Below are positions 22,899-30,561 of a stretch of DNA of 34,794 nucleotides, in pieces. The notes beneath the pieces are model-generated. The model saw only the letters and a program-made list of their open reading frames with translations. It had not been told where the DNA came from and ran no database searches. The first letter of the stretch is position 1; each line of letters starts with the position of its first letter. Origin of the DNA: Streptomyces chilikensis (GTDB lineage: Bacteria > Actinomycetota > Actinomycetes > Streptomycetales > Streptomycetaceae); assembly GCF_001642695.1 (NCBI RefSeq), contig NZ_LWCC02000005.1, positions 3,521,736-3,556,529 on the forward strand, given 5' to 3'. Made by a program: the position numbers and the translations under genes.

Positions 22899-23965
22899 GT
22901 AGCCACGACATTTCCGAAGACAACCTGCCCCAGAAGCAGGCCCACGCACACGGTGCGCTGGGGGTGGCGGACAAGGACAACCCGTTCGCCGACCCGGGGC
23001 TCCCGCCCCACGAGCACCGCATCCAGGACGTCGACGAGAAGGCCGCGAAGCGCTCCGAGCGCATCGTCGCCGGTCTCTTCACCCTGTCGATGCTGGCGAC
23101 CATCGGCTTCATCGCCTCCTTCGTGGCGCTGCCGGTCGACAAGATCGTCTACATCTTCCCGCTGGGTCACGTCAGCGCGCTGAACTTCGCGCTGGGCATG
23201 ACGCTGGGCGTCGCGCTCTTCGCCATCGGCGTGGGCGCGGTCCACTGGGCCCGCACCCTGATGTCCGACGTCGAGGTCGCCGCCGAGCGTCACCCGATCG
23301 AGGCCTCCCCGGAGGTCCGCGCGCAGGTGTTCGCCGACTTCAAGGACGGCGTCACCGAGTCGGGCATTGGCTTCGGCCGGCGCAAGCTCATGCGCAACAC
23401 GCTGCTGGGCGCGCTGACCCTGGTCCCGCTCTCCGGCGTCGTGCTGCTGCGCGAGCTCGGCCCGATGCCCGGCACCAAGCTGCGGCACACCCTGTGGTCC
23501 AAGGGCAAGCTGCTCGTGAACATGAACACCCACGAGCCGCTGCGTCCGTCGGACATCTCGGTGGGTTCGCTGACCTTCGCCATGCCGGAGGGCCTGCACG
23601 AGCACGACCACGACTTCCAGAAGGAGATCGCCAAGGCCGCCCTGATGCTCGTCCGGCTGGAGCCGGAGGACATCAAGGACAAGCGCGAGCTCGAGTGGTC
23701 GCACCAGGGCATCGTGGCGTACTCCAAGATCTGCACCCACGTGGGCTGCCCGATCTCGCTGTACGAGCAGCAGACGCACCACGTGCTGTGCCCCTGCCAC
23801 CAGTCCACCTTCGACCTCGCCGACGGCGCCCGAGTCATCTTCGGTCCTGCCGGTCACGCCCTGCCGCAGCTCCGCATCGGCGTGAACGACGAGGGGTACC
23901 TCGAAGCGCTCGGCGACTTCGCGGAGCCCGTCGGTCCGGCCTTCTGGGAGCGCGGAGAATCATGA
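22895..23965 (+). CDS. qcrA: Cytochrome bc1 complex Rieske iron-sulfur subunit
   Basis: Holds the [2Fe-2S] cluster that takes the first electron from menaquinol. The 356 residues have a hydrophilic cytosolic N-terminus, then three TM helices (about 61-80, 92-115 and 168-188), the actinobacterial form, and an outside Rieske domain. Ligands: C280 and H282 in CTHVGC, and C299 and H302 in CPCHQS; C285 and C301 form the disulfide. An insertion lies between the third helix and the cluster domain. Starts at ATG in the qcrC stop and overlaps qcrB by 4 bp. It depends on Fe-S insertion machinery such as the ErpA-like protein at 12756. Confidence 0.97.
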   Translation: MSSHDISEDNLPQKQAHAHGALGVADKDNPFADPGLPPHEHRIQDVDEKAAKRSERIVAGLFTLSMLATIGFIASFVALPVDKIVYIFPLGHVSALNFALGMTLGVALFAIGVGAVHWARTLMSDVEVAAERHPIEASPEVRAQVFADFKDGVTESGIGFGRRKLMRNTLLGALTLVPLSGVVLLRELGPMPGTKLRHTLWSKGKLLVNMNTHEPLRPSDISVGSLTFAMPEGLHEHDHDFQKEIAKAALMLVRLEPEDIKDKRELEWSHQGIVAYSKICTHVGCPISLYEQQTHHVLCPCHQSTFDLADGARVIFGPAGHALPQLRIGVNDEGYLEALGDFAEPVGPAFWERGES

Positions 23966-25602
23966 GTAATGCAGCCAGCAACGAGCCCTCCCGCTCGCGT
24001 GGGAAGGCCCCGGCCGGCGAGCGCGTAGCCGACTGGGCCGACGGCCGGCTGGGGATCTACTCCCTGGCCAAGGCCAACATGCGCAAGATCTTCCCCGACC
24101 ACTGGTCGTTCATGTTGGGCGAAGTGTGCATGTACAGCTTCATCATCATCATCCTCACGGGTGTGTACCTGACGCTGTTCTTCCACCCGTCGATGGCCGA
24201 GGTGGAGTACCACGGCTCGTACGTGCCGCTCCAGGGACAGCTGATGTCCCAGGCGTTCGAGTCGACCGTGAACATCTCGTTCGAGGTCCGCGGCGGTCTG
24301 CTCATCCGGCAGATCCACCACTGGGCGGCGGTCGTCTTCATCGCCGGCATGCTCGTCCACATGATGCGCGTCTTCTTCACCGGCGCGTTCCGCAAGCCGC
24401 GTGAGGTCAACTGGCTGTTCGGCTTCCTGCTGCTCGTCCTGGGCATGTTCACCGGTTTCACCGGCTACTCGCTCCCGGACGACCTGCTCTCCGGCACCGG
24501 CATCCGCTTCATGCAGGGCGCGATCCTGTCCATCCCGGTCGTCGGCACCTACCTGTCGATGTTCCTCTTCGGAGGCGAGTTCCCGGGCACCGACATCATC
24601 GCCCGCTTCTACTCGATCCACATCCTGCTGCTGCCGGGCATCATGCTGGGCCTGATGGTGGCGCACCTGATCCTGGTCTTCTACCACAAGCACACCCAGT
24701 TCGCGGGTCCCGGCCGCACCAACAACAACGTGGTCGGCATGCCGCTGCTGCCGGTGTACATGGCGAAGGCCGGCGGGTTCTTCTTCCTGGTGTTCGGCGT
24801 GATCGCGGCCATGTCCGCGATCGCCACGATCAACCCGATCTGGAACATCGGCCCGTACCGTCCGGACCAGGTGTCCACCAACGCGCAGCCCGACTGGTAC
24901 ATGGGCTTCTCCGAGGGCCTGATCCGCATCATGCCGGGCTGGGAGATCAACCTCTGGGGCCACACCCTGGTCCTGGGCGTCTTCATCCCGCTGATGGTCT
25001 TCGGTCTGGTCCTGGCCGTGATGGCGGTCTACCCGTTCATCGAGTCCTGGATCACCGGCGACAAGCGCGAGCACCACATCCTGGACCGCCCGCGCAACGC
25101 CCCGACGCGCACCGCGTTCGGCGCCGCCTGGATCGCGCTGTACTGGGTGCTGCTGATCGGTGGCGGCAACGACCTGTGGGCCACCCACTTCAACCTGTCG
25201 ATCAACGCGATCACCTGGTTCGTCCGGATCGGCATGTTCGCGGTGCCGGTGCTGGTGTTCATCGTCACCAAGCGCATCTGCCTCGGCCTGCAGCGCCGGG
25301 ACAGGGAGAAGGTGCTGCACGGGCGCGAGTCCGGCATCATCAAGCGCCTGCCGCACGGTGAGTTCATCGAGGTGCACGAGCCGCTCTCGCAGGAGCAGCT
25401 GCACACCCTCACCGCGCACGAGCAGTACAAGCCGGCCGAGATCGGCCCGACGGTCGACGAGAACGGCGTCGAGCGCAAGGTGACGGCGTCGGAGAAGCTC
25501 CGCGCCAAGCTGAGCCAGGCGTACTACGGCGAGGGCAACCAGATCGAGAAGCCCACGCTCGAGGAGTTCAAGGAGATCGAGGCCGGCCACGGCCACCACT
25601 GA
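23962..25602 (+). CDS. qcrB: Cytochrome bc1 complex cytochrome b subunit
   Basis: Membrane core of the bc1 complex with two b hemes and both quinone sites. The 546 residues include the heme-ligand helices (RQIHHWAAVVFIAGMLVHMMRVF, split as QIHHWAAVVF and LVHMMRVF; and FYSIHILLLPG, VAHLILVFYHKH). The Qo motif reads PDWY at 310-313 instead of PEWY, the usual actinobacterial form. A hydrophilic C-terminal extension of about 120 residues ends GHGHH, longer than in proteobacteria. It is the last gene of the operon (ATGA overlap with qcrA), with two hairpins downstream. This subunit is the target of telacebec-type inhibitors in mycobacteria. Confidence 0.97.
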   Translation: MSNAASNEPSRSRGKAPAGERVADWADGRLGIYSLAKANMRKIFPDHWSFMLGEVCMYSFIIIILTGVYLTLFFHPSMAEVEYHGSYVPLQGQLMSQAFESTVNISFEVRGGLLIRQIHHWAAVVFIAGMLVHMMRVFFTGAFRKPREVNWLFGFLLLVLGMFTGFTGYSLPDDLLSGTGIRFMQGAILSIPVVGTYLSMFLFGGEFPGTDIIARFYSIHILLLPGIMLGLMVAHLILVFYHKHTQFAGPGRTNNNVVGMPLLPVYMAKAGGFFFLVFGVIAAMSAIATINPIWNIGPYRPDQVSTNAQPDWYMGFSEGLIRIMPGWEINLWGHTLVLGVFIPLMVFGLVLAVMAVYPFIESWITGDKREHHILDRPRNAPTRTAFGAAWIALYWVLLIGGGNDLWATHFNLSINAITWFVRIGMFAVPVLVFIVTKRICLGLQRRDREKVLHGRESGIIKRLPHGEFIEVHEPLSQEQLHTLTAHEQYKPAEIGPTVDENGVERKVTASEKLRAKLSQAYYGEGNQIEKPTLEEFKEIEAGHGHH

Positions 25603-25610
25603 GCGCCCTG

Positions 25611-25640
25611 CTCACCAGGTGCCCCCGGGCACCGGGTGAG
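25611..25640 (+). terminator. First hairpin after qcrB
   Basis: CTCACCAGGTGCCC (25611-25624) pairs with GGGCACCGGGTGAG (25627-25640) with one mismatch, starting 8 nt after the stop. It has no U-tract and may stabilise the 3' end. Confidence 0.6.
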
Positions 25641-25688
25641 CGGGCCGATCACCCCGGTCGACGACTGATCAACTGATCGCCACGGCAG

Positions 25689-25717
25689 GAGCCCCGTCCG
25701 GCACCCGGACGGGGCTC
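25689..25717 (+). terminator. Second hairpin after qcrB, likely main terminator
   Basis: GAGCCCCGTCCGG (25689-25701), loop CAC, then CCGGACGGGGCTC (25705-25717), perfect and followed by TTCG. It separates the bc1 operon from trpD. Confidence 0.85.
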
Positions 25718-25737
25718 TTCGCCGTCCCCGGGATCGA

Positions 25738-25743
25738 TAGGGT
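25738..25743 (+). promoter_or_regulatory. Candidate -10 of the trpD promoter
   Basis: TAGGGT in GATCGATAGGGTGGG, 85 bp before the trpD start and just past the upstream terminator. The same hexamer appears before ctaC, the zinc-ribbon gene and the first NlpC/P60 gene. No good -35 is seen here. Confidence 0.45.
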
Positions 25744-25827
25744 GGGAAGCGCCCCGGGCACCCGGGCGCCACCCGTGAACCCGCGGCCCCGGGCGGGCCG
25801 CCGGACCGAGACCGTCAGGAGCGGCAG

Positions 25828-26892
25828 ATGAACGCTGTGACCCCCGCTGGAGGCGACGACGCGGCGGGCCGCTCCTGGCCGGCCGTCCTCAACGGCCTGC
25901 TGGAGGGCCGCGACCAGAGCGCCGACGACACCGCCTGGGCGATGGACCGGATCATGCGGGGCGAGGCGACCGACGCCCAGATCGCGGGCTTCGTGGTCGC
26001 GCTGCGGGCCAAGGGGGAGACGGTCGAGGAGATCACCGGCCTGGTGCGGGCGATGTACGCCCACGCCCGGGTGATCGACGTGCCCGGTCCCGCCGTGGAC
26101 ATCGTCGGCACCGGCGGCGACGGCGCGAAGACGGTCAACATCTCCACCATGTCCGCGATCGTGGTGGCGGGCACCGGGGTGAAGGTGGTCAAGCACGGCA
26201 ACCGGGCCGCCTCCTCGGCGAGCGGGTCCTCCGACGTGCTGGAGAAGCTGGGCGTCAACCTGGAGCTGACCCCGCAGCGGGTGGCCGAGGTGGCGGGCGA
26301 GGCGGGCATCACCTTCTGCTTCGCGGTGAAGTTCCACCCGGCGCTGCGCCACGTGGCCCCGGCCCGCAGCCAGCTGGGCATCCGCACCACGTTCAACTTC
26401 CTCGGCCCGCTGACCAACCCGGCCCGGGTGAGGGCGCAGGCGATCGGTGTGGCCGACCTGCGGATGGCCCCCATCATGGCGGGCGTGTTCGCCGAGGCGG
26501 GCAACTCCGCCCTGGTCTTCCGCGGTGAGGACGGCCTCGACGAGCTCACCGTCACCGGACCCTCCCGGGTCTGGGTGGTGCGGGACGGGCAGGTGCGCGA
26601 GGAACTCTTCGACCCCCGTGACGTGGGCGTCGAGTACGCGTCGCTGGACGCCCTGCGCGGCGGCGACCCGTCCTACAACGCGGACGTCGCCCGGCGCCTG
26701 CTGGCCGGGGAGACCGGCCCGGTCCGGGACGCCGTGCTGCTGAACTCGGCGGCGGCGCTGGTCGCCCTGGAGCCCGGCGGGGGGACGCTCGCCGGGCAGA
26801 TCCGGGCCGGCATGGAGAGGGCCGCCGAGTCCCTCGACTCCGGCGCCGCCCGGCGTGCCCTGGAGCGGTGGGTCATGGCCAGCAACTCCTGA
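25828..26892 (+). CDS. trpD: Anthranilate phosphoribosyltransferase TrpD
   Basis: Joins anthranilate to PRPP in tryptophan synthesis. The 354 residues show the PRPP-binding glycine loop GTGGD at 94-98, the [12 protein letters not shown] segment, the anthranilate-site [18 protein letters not shown], and [10 protein letters not shown] with the metal/substrate residues typical of the family. The ATG at 25828 has GGAG in CAGGAGCGGCAG just upstream. It is monocistronic and away from the other trp genes, as is common in Streptomyces. No TRAP, tRNA-Trp T-box or leader peptide is visible in front of it. Confidence 0.96.
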   Translation: MNAVTPAGGDDAAGRSWPAVLNGLLEGRDQSADDTAWAMDRIMRGEATDAQIAGFVVALRAKGETVEEITGLVRAMYAHARVIDVPGPAVDIVGTGGDGAKTVNISTMSAIVVAGTGVKVVKHGNRAASSASGSSDVLEKLGVNLELTPQRVAEVAGEAGITFCFAVKFHPALRHVAPARSQLGIRTTFNFLGPLTNPARVRAQAIGVADLRMAPIMAGVFAEAGNSALVFRGEDGLDELTVTGPSRVWVVRDGQVREELFDPRDVGVEYASLDALRGGDPSYNADVARRLLAGETGPVRDAVLLNSAAALVALEPGGGTLAGQIRAGMERAAESLDSGAARRALERWVMASNS

Positions 26893-26950
26893 GCCGCCGG
26901 GGCGGGTCGGGGAACGTGCGCGCGGGGCGACTGTGGCAGGATGTCGCGCA

Positions 26951-27067
26951 GGTCATGAGTGACAGCCATCAGGCCCCGGCCGGCTGTCCGGCAACCCTCC
27001 GTCCGTGGCGGGGTGCCCCGGGTGAGGACCAGGCCGTGGACAGCAAGGTCCACGGCAAGCGCGGACC
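26951..27067 (+). ncRNA. SAM-IV riboswitch
   Basis: Binds S-adenosylmethionine and controls the genes downstream. It follows closely the actinobacterial SAM-IV sequence I recall: opening GGTCATGAGTGACAGCC, core GGCCCCGGCCGGCTGTCC, GGCAACCCTCC, GGGGTGCCCCGGGTGA, closing GGACCAGG. A perfect 8-bp stem follows (CCGTGGAC/GTCCACGG, 27034-27041 and 27048-27055), then the conserved GGCAAGCGCGG. P1 pairs 26951-26954 with 27027-27030. A possible -10 (CAGGAT, 26937-26942) would start transcription close to 26950. Downstream GGACC/GGTCC (27063-27067/27083-27087) and the GAGGAG ribosome site at 27095 suggest translational control of the short ORF at 27108. A covariance-model search would confirm it. Confidence 0.92.
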
Positions 27068-27107
27068 TCTCGCGACGTCAGGGGTCCTGGTCGCCGAGGA
27101 GTTTTCC

Positions 27108-27134
27108 ATGAGCCGACGAATGCGACGGGCCTGA
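27108..27134 (+). CDS. 8-codon leader ORF under the SAM-IV riboswitch
   Basis: Encodes MSRRMRRA. It has the best ribosome site in the region, GAGGAG 7 nt before the ATG (27095-27100). Half of its residues are arginine and three of its four Arg codons are CGA, a codon that is rare in high-GC streptomycetes. It starts 40 nt after the aptamer and ends about 100 nt before the desulfurase gene. It could be a regulatory leader peptide whose translation or stalling affects the next gene. Whether it is translated is not known. Confidence 0.5.
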   Translation: MSRRMRRA

Positions 27135-27236
27135 CCGGCCGGGGCGGCCTTCCACGCTGCTTCTCCCGTTCCGCCCCGCCGAGCAGGCCTTCGAGCCGTC
27201 CGTCACCCCCTTTCCGCGTCCGTCGCCCGCCGGCCC

Positions 27237-28622
27237 GTGCCGCCGCCGAGCCGGCCGGGGCGCCGTCCACCGGCGCCCCGGCCGCCCGGCGTCACCGCCT
27301 CCACCACGCCCGCCGGTGACGGCCCGGCCGCTGCCGGGTCCGGCGAGCCGCTGCCGCTGCCGCTGCCGGTGCTGGGGCTGGACGTCACCGTGCCGCTGGC
27401 CGACGGCCGGCGGGTGCCGTACGCGGCGCTCGACCAGGCGGCCAGCGCGCCGGTGCTGCGCCAGGTCTGGGACGAGGTCGCCGAGTACGCGCCGTACTAC
27501 GGCAGCGTCCACCGGGGCGCCGGGCACCTGTCCCGGCTCTCCACCGAGCTGTACGAGGACGCCCGGGAGACGGTCGCCCGGTTCCTCGACTGCCGCGAGG
27601 ACGACCAGGTCGTCTTCACCCGGGCCACCACCGACTCCCTCAACCTGCTGGCCTCCGCCCTCCCCGAGGACTGCCGGGTCTACGTCTTCGAGACCGAGCA
27701 CCACGCGGCGCTGCTGCCCTGGCGGGGCGCCGGGCCCACCCTGCTGGACGCGCCGGACGGTCCCTCCGCGGCCGTCGCCGCGCTGGAGCGGGCGCTCGCC
27801 GCGGACGACGACGGACGGCCCGCGCTGGTCTGCGTCACCGGCGCGTCCAACGTCACCGGCGAGCTGTGGCCGGTGCGCGAACTCGCCGCCGTCGCGCACG
27901 CGCACGGGGCGCGGATCGTGCTGGACGCCGCCCAGCTCGCGCCGCACCGGCCGGTGTCGGTGCGGGAACTCGGCGTGGACTGGGTGGCCCTCTCCGGGCA
28001 CAAGCTGTACGCCCCCTTCGGCGCCGGGGTGCTGGCCGGCCGGGCCGACTGGCTGGACGCCGCCGAGCCCTACCTGGCGGGCGGCGGGGCCAGCCGCCGG
28101 GTCGCCCGGCGGGAGGACGGCGGCCTGGACGTCGAGTGGCACTCCGGGCCCGCCCGGCACGAGGCCGGATCGCCCAACGTGGTGGGCGTGCACGCCCTGG
28201 CCTCCGCCTGCCGGGTGCTCACCGAGGCCGGCCCGGACCTGCTGGCCGGCCGTGAGGAGGCGCTGCTCGCCCGGCTCCGGGAAGGGCTGGCCGTCCTGCC
28301 CGGGGTGCGGGTGCTGTCGCTGTTCGGCGACGACGCGCCCCGGGTGGGCGTGGTGTCCTTCGTGGTGGACGGCTGGGACAGCGCCGCACTGGCGGACCGG
28401 CTGGCCTCGTCCTACGGGATCGGCGTGCGGGCCGGGCTGTTCTGCGCCCACCCGCTGGTGCGCCACCTCCTCGGCGGCCGGCCGGACGCCGCCGCGGAGT
28501 GCGGGGAGCCGGACGCGTCCCCGCTGAACGCGGTCCGCGCGAGCTTCGGCGTGGGCACGCCGGTGGAACACGTCGACCGCCTGCTGGACGCGCTGGTGGA
28601 CCTGGTCGCCGAGGTGGCGTGA
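27237..28622 (+). CDS. SufS/CsdA-like cysteine desulfurase (class V aminotransferase fold)
   Basis: A PLP enzyme that probably removes sulfur from cysteine. SufS-like features are the LDQAASAPVL N-terminus, YYGSVHRGAGHLS, the FETEHHAALLPW active-site loop, VLDAAQLAPH, lysine K256 in LSGHKLYAPFGAGV, and the Cys-loop RAGLFCAHP with C403. It resembles class II desulfurases rather than EgtE or kynureninase. Its position after a SAM-IV riboswitch implies a role in cysteine/methionine sulfur flux. The start is uncertain: the GTG at 27237 gives a Pro-rich N-terminus without a Shine-Dalgarno, and the GTG at 27369 (VLGLDVTVPL) begins near the conserved domain. A hairpin follows at 28624. Confidence 0.88.
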   Translation: MPPPSRPGRRPPAPRPPGVTASTTPAGDGPAAAGSGEPLPLPLPVLGLDVTVPLADGRRVPYAALDQAASAPVLRQVWDEVAEYAPYYGSVHRGAGHLSRLSTELYEDARETVARFLDCREDDQVVFTRATTDSLNLLASALPEDCRVYVFETEHHAALLPWRGAGPTLLDAPDGPSAAVAALERALAADDDGRPALVCVTGASNVTGELWPVRELAAVAHAHGARIVLDAAQLAPHRPVSVRELGVDWVALSGHKLYAPFGAGVLAGRADWLDAAEPYLAGGGASRRVARREDGGLDVEWHSGPARHEAGSPNVVGVHALASACRVLTEAGPDLLAGREEALLARLREGLAVLPGVRVLSLFGDDAPRVGVVSFVVDGWDSAALADRLASSYGIGVRAGLFCAHPLVRHLLGGRPDAAAECGEPDASPLNAVRASFGVGTPVEHVDRLLDALVDLVAEVA

Positions 28623-28623
28623 C

Positions 28624-28659
28624 CGCGCCCGCACCCCGAGGCCGGGCCGTGCGGGCGCG
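28624..28659 (+). terminator. Hairpin after the desulfurase gene
   Basis: CGCGCCCGCAC (28624-28634) and GTGCGGGCGCG (28649-28659) form a perfect 11-bp stem over a 14-nt loop, 2 nt after the stop. The gap from here to 28823 holds no gene I can support. Confidence 0.65.
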
Positions 28660-28823
28660 CCCGGTGGCACATACCGCTCCCGCCGCCCCGCCGCCGATCC
28701 CGGGGGACCGTCGCGCCGGGCACCCCGAGGGGCGTTTCCGCGGGCACCGGGCCGGCACGGGGTGAGGCAGGGGGCGGGCAGCCGCCCCACCGGCCTCCCG
28801 GGTACGGGCCCGCCCCGCCTCGG

Positions 28824-29009
28824 TCACCTCGGGGCCGGGGCCGGAGACGAGGGCGTCGGAGCGGGGGACGGGGTCCCCTCCAGCTCCAGTCCGGCGGGCG
28901 CCTCACGTGGGGCGCCGGGCCGGTCGGCCAGGGCGTAGCCGGTCGCCGCGATGCCCAGGGTCACGGCGACGACCGCGGCCGGGGCGGCGATGCGGTGCGA
29001 AAGCTGCAC
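28824..29009 (-). CDS. Small secreted or membrane-anchored peptide, function unknown
   Basis: 61 residues: a short basic start, one hydrophobic segment (APAAVVAVTLGIAATGYALA, about residues 9-28), then a Pro/Ala/Ser-rich tail (TPSPAPTPSSPAPAPR). It has no lipobox cysteine. The GTG at 29007-29009 has AGGA about 7 nt upstream. The composition fits an exported linker-like peptide or a signal-anchored small protein. It could be spurious, but the signal-like segment and ribosome site favour a real gene. Confidence 0.55.
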   Translation of the reverse strand: MQLSHRIAAPAAVVAVTLGIAATGYALADRPGAPREAPAGLELEGTPSPAPTPSSPAPAPR

Positions 29010-29107
29010 GGGTTGATCCTGTCCGGCGGGCCCGTGCGCCCGGACGGGACGAGGATGAGGATTCCTTCATCGGCGGCCGCCCCCGCCGCCGGCCCGGTCG
29101 CCTCCGG

Positions 29108-29389
29108 TCAGGAGTCGAGGCCGATGGCGAACGCGGCCTCCAGGTCGTGCTGCGAGTAGGTGCGGAACGCGACGTGGGTGTCGGTGCCCAGCACGCCGGG
29201 GATCTTGCTGATCCTCCCGGGGATGACCTCCGCCAGGTCGTCGTGCTCGCGCACCCGCACCATGGCGATCAGGTCGTAGGTGCCGGTCACCGAGAAGACC
29301 TCGCTGACGGAGTCCAGGGCGGCGATGTCCTGGGCGATCTCGGGGATCCGGTCCACGCTGGTCTTGATGAGCACGATCGCGGTGATCAC
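29108..29389 (-). CDS. Stand-alone Lrp/AsnC ligand-binding (RAM) domain protein
   Basis: 93 residues with the alpha-beta fold of the Lrp effector domain: VITAIVLIKTSVDRIPEIAQ, VSEVFSVTGTYDLIAMVRV and IPGVLGTDTHVAFR. The N-terminal DNA-binding helix-turn-helix is absent, so it cannot act alone as a classic regulator. It may sense small molecules (often amino acids) or form mixed oligomers with full-length Lrp proteins. The GTG at 29389 has GGGAGAG upstream and forms a 4-bp GTGA overlap with the rhomboid gene, so the two are coupled. The pairing with rhomboid is notable but unexplained. Confidence 0.88.
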   Translation of the reverse strand: MITAIVLIKTSVDRIPEIAQDIAALDSVSEVFSVTGTYDLIAMVRVREHDDLAEVIPGRISKIPGVLGTDTHVAFRTYSQHDLEAAFAIGLDS

Positions 29390-30117
29390 GGCTGGTTCTC
29401 TCCCTGGGTGGCCGTCGCTGGTGGATTCACTGTAGTCGTCCGCCGGAAGGCCGTCCGCGCGGCGGCGAACCCCAGCCCGAACCCCACCAGATGGGCCAGG
29501 TAGGCCACCCCCGGCCCGTCCCCGGCGCGCTCCGCGCCCAGCCACTGCAGGGCCGCCCAGAACGGCAGCACCACCCAGGCGGGAAGCCGCACCGGGAGGA
29601 AGAGGAGGAACGGCAGCAGGCTGGTGACCCGTGCCCGGGGGAAGAGGTGGAGGAACGCGCCGAGCACCGCCGAGACCGCGCCGGAGGCCCCCACCAGGGA
29701 CTGCCCGGAGGAGGCGTTGGCGAGCGCGTACCCGAGGAGCGCGAGGCTGCCGCAGCCGAAGTGGAGGAGGGCGAACCGCGCGCTCCCCAGCCGCTGTTCG
29801 GTCATCACGCCGAAGACCTGGAGGAAGAGCATGTTGCCCAGCAGGTGCAGCCAGCCGCCGTGCACGAAGAGCGCGGTGAACGGGGTCACCAGCGCGTCCG
29901 GGTCGCCGGCCAGCAGCTCGGCCGGCACCACCCCCCAGCGCCGGAAGCAGGCGCGCTGCGCCGCCAGGAGCTCCTCGCCCGTCCCGTACGCGGGATGGAG
30001 GCCGGAGGCGGGACCGACCAGGAAGATCAGGACGCACAGCGCCGTCAGGCCGTGGGTCACGGGCGCCGGACGGCTCCGGACCGCCGCGGCGAACGCCGTG
30101 CTCCAGTCGCGGATCAT
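29386..30117 (-). CDS. Rhomboid-family intramembrane serine protease
   Basis: 243-residue polytopic membrane protease. Catalytic serine S145 lies in LVGASGAVSAVLGAF and the partner histidine H209 in YLAHLVGFGLGF. The oxyanion-supporting HGGWLHLLGNMLFL contains H91 and N95. Six hydrophobic helices are visible, with TM1 at about 24-38. The short basic cytosolic ends carry no extra domain. The ATG at 30115-30117 has no evident Shine-Dalgarno. It is coupled to the downstream Lrp-like gene and divergent from the zinc-ribbon gene. Substrates are unknown; single-pass membrane proteins are the usual targets. Confidence 0.93.
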   Translation of the reverse strand: MIRDWSTAFAAAVRSRPAPVTHGLTALCVLIFLVGPASGLHPAYGTGEELLAAQRACFRRWGVVPAELLAGDPDALVTPFTALFVHGGWLHLLGNMLFLQVFGVMTEQRLGSARFALLHFGCGSLALLGYALANASSGQSLVGASGAVSAVLGAFLHLFPRARVTSLLPFLLFLPVRLPAWVVLPFWAALQWLGAERAGDGPGVAYLAHLVGFGLGFAAARTAFRRTTTVNPPATATQGENQP

Positions 30118-30201
30118 GCACGAAGTGTGACGCACCGGACACGCCCGGAGGGTGACGCCTCGCCGCCGTGGACAGGCGAGCGACCGGCGGGCGAATGGCC
30201 G

Positions 30202-30207
30202 TAGGGT
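30202..30207 (+). promoter_or_regulatory. Candidate -10 for the zinc-ribbon/NYN operon
   Basis: TAGGGT in GCCGTAGGGTTACGAC, 55 bp before the ATG at 30263, in the divergent gap with the rhomboid gene. No clear -35 is seen. Confidence 0.45.
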
Positions 30208-30262
30208 TACGACGCACAGGCAGCAGCCGAAGGAACCAGTAACAGAAAGGGTGAAGCCCGCG

Positions 30263-30502
30263 ATGACGGTTCCCCTCCCCACCGAGAAGACCCGCTGGCG
30301 GTGCACGCTCTGCGGCAACCTCACCCGCTTCGACGTCACCCGCTCCTCCAAGGTGGTCGAGTACGTCCACCTCGACCTGGCGGGCGAGCCCACGGTGGAG
30401 GAACGCGAGGTGGTCAGTGAGACCATCGAGTCGGTCCGCTGCCGCTGGTGCAACGCGGTGGACAAGGTGGAACTGGTGGACCGGCCCGGTGCCGGCTCCT
30501 GA
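30263..30502 (+). CDS. Small zinc-ribbon protein, function unknown
   Basis: 79 residues with two CxxC knuckles, CTLC (about residues 15-18) and CRWC (about 60-63), which should bind one structural zinc. The acidic stretch between them is EPTVEEREVVSETIESV. The ATG at 30263 (MTVPLPTEKTRWRC) is preceded by GAAAGGG about 12 nt upstream. It lies 59 nt before the NYN nuclease gene on the same strand, so the two are probably cotranscribed. A nucleic-acid or protein-binding role fits the fold but is not shown. Confidence 0.85.
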   Translation: MTVPLPTEKTRWRCTLCGNLTRFDVTRSSKVVEYVHLDLAGEPTVEEREVVSETIESVRCRWCNAVDKVELVDRPGAGS

Positions 30503-30561
30503 CGGACCGGCCTGAGCGCCGGGCGGCTTCGGAAGACGGAACGACAGGCGAGGGATGACGG

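Noticed and set aside
26953-27134. One continuous small protein reading through the riboswitch
   Set aside because: An open frame does cross the aptamer, but the strongly conserved RNA sequence explains this region and only the last eight codons follow a real ribosome site.
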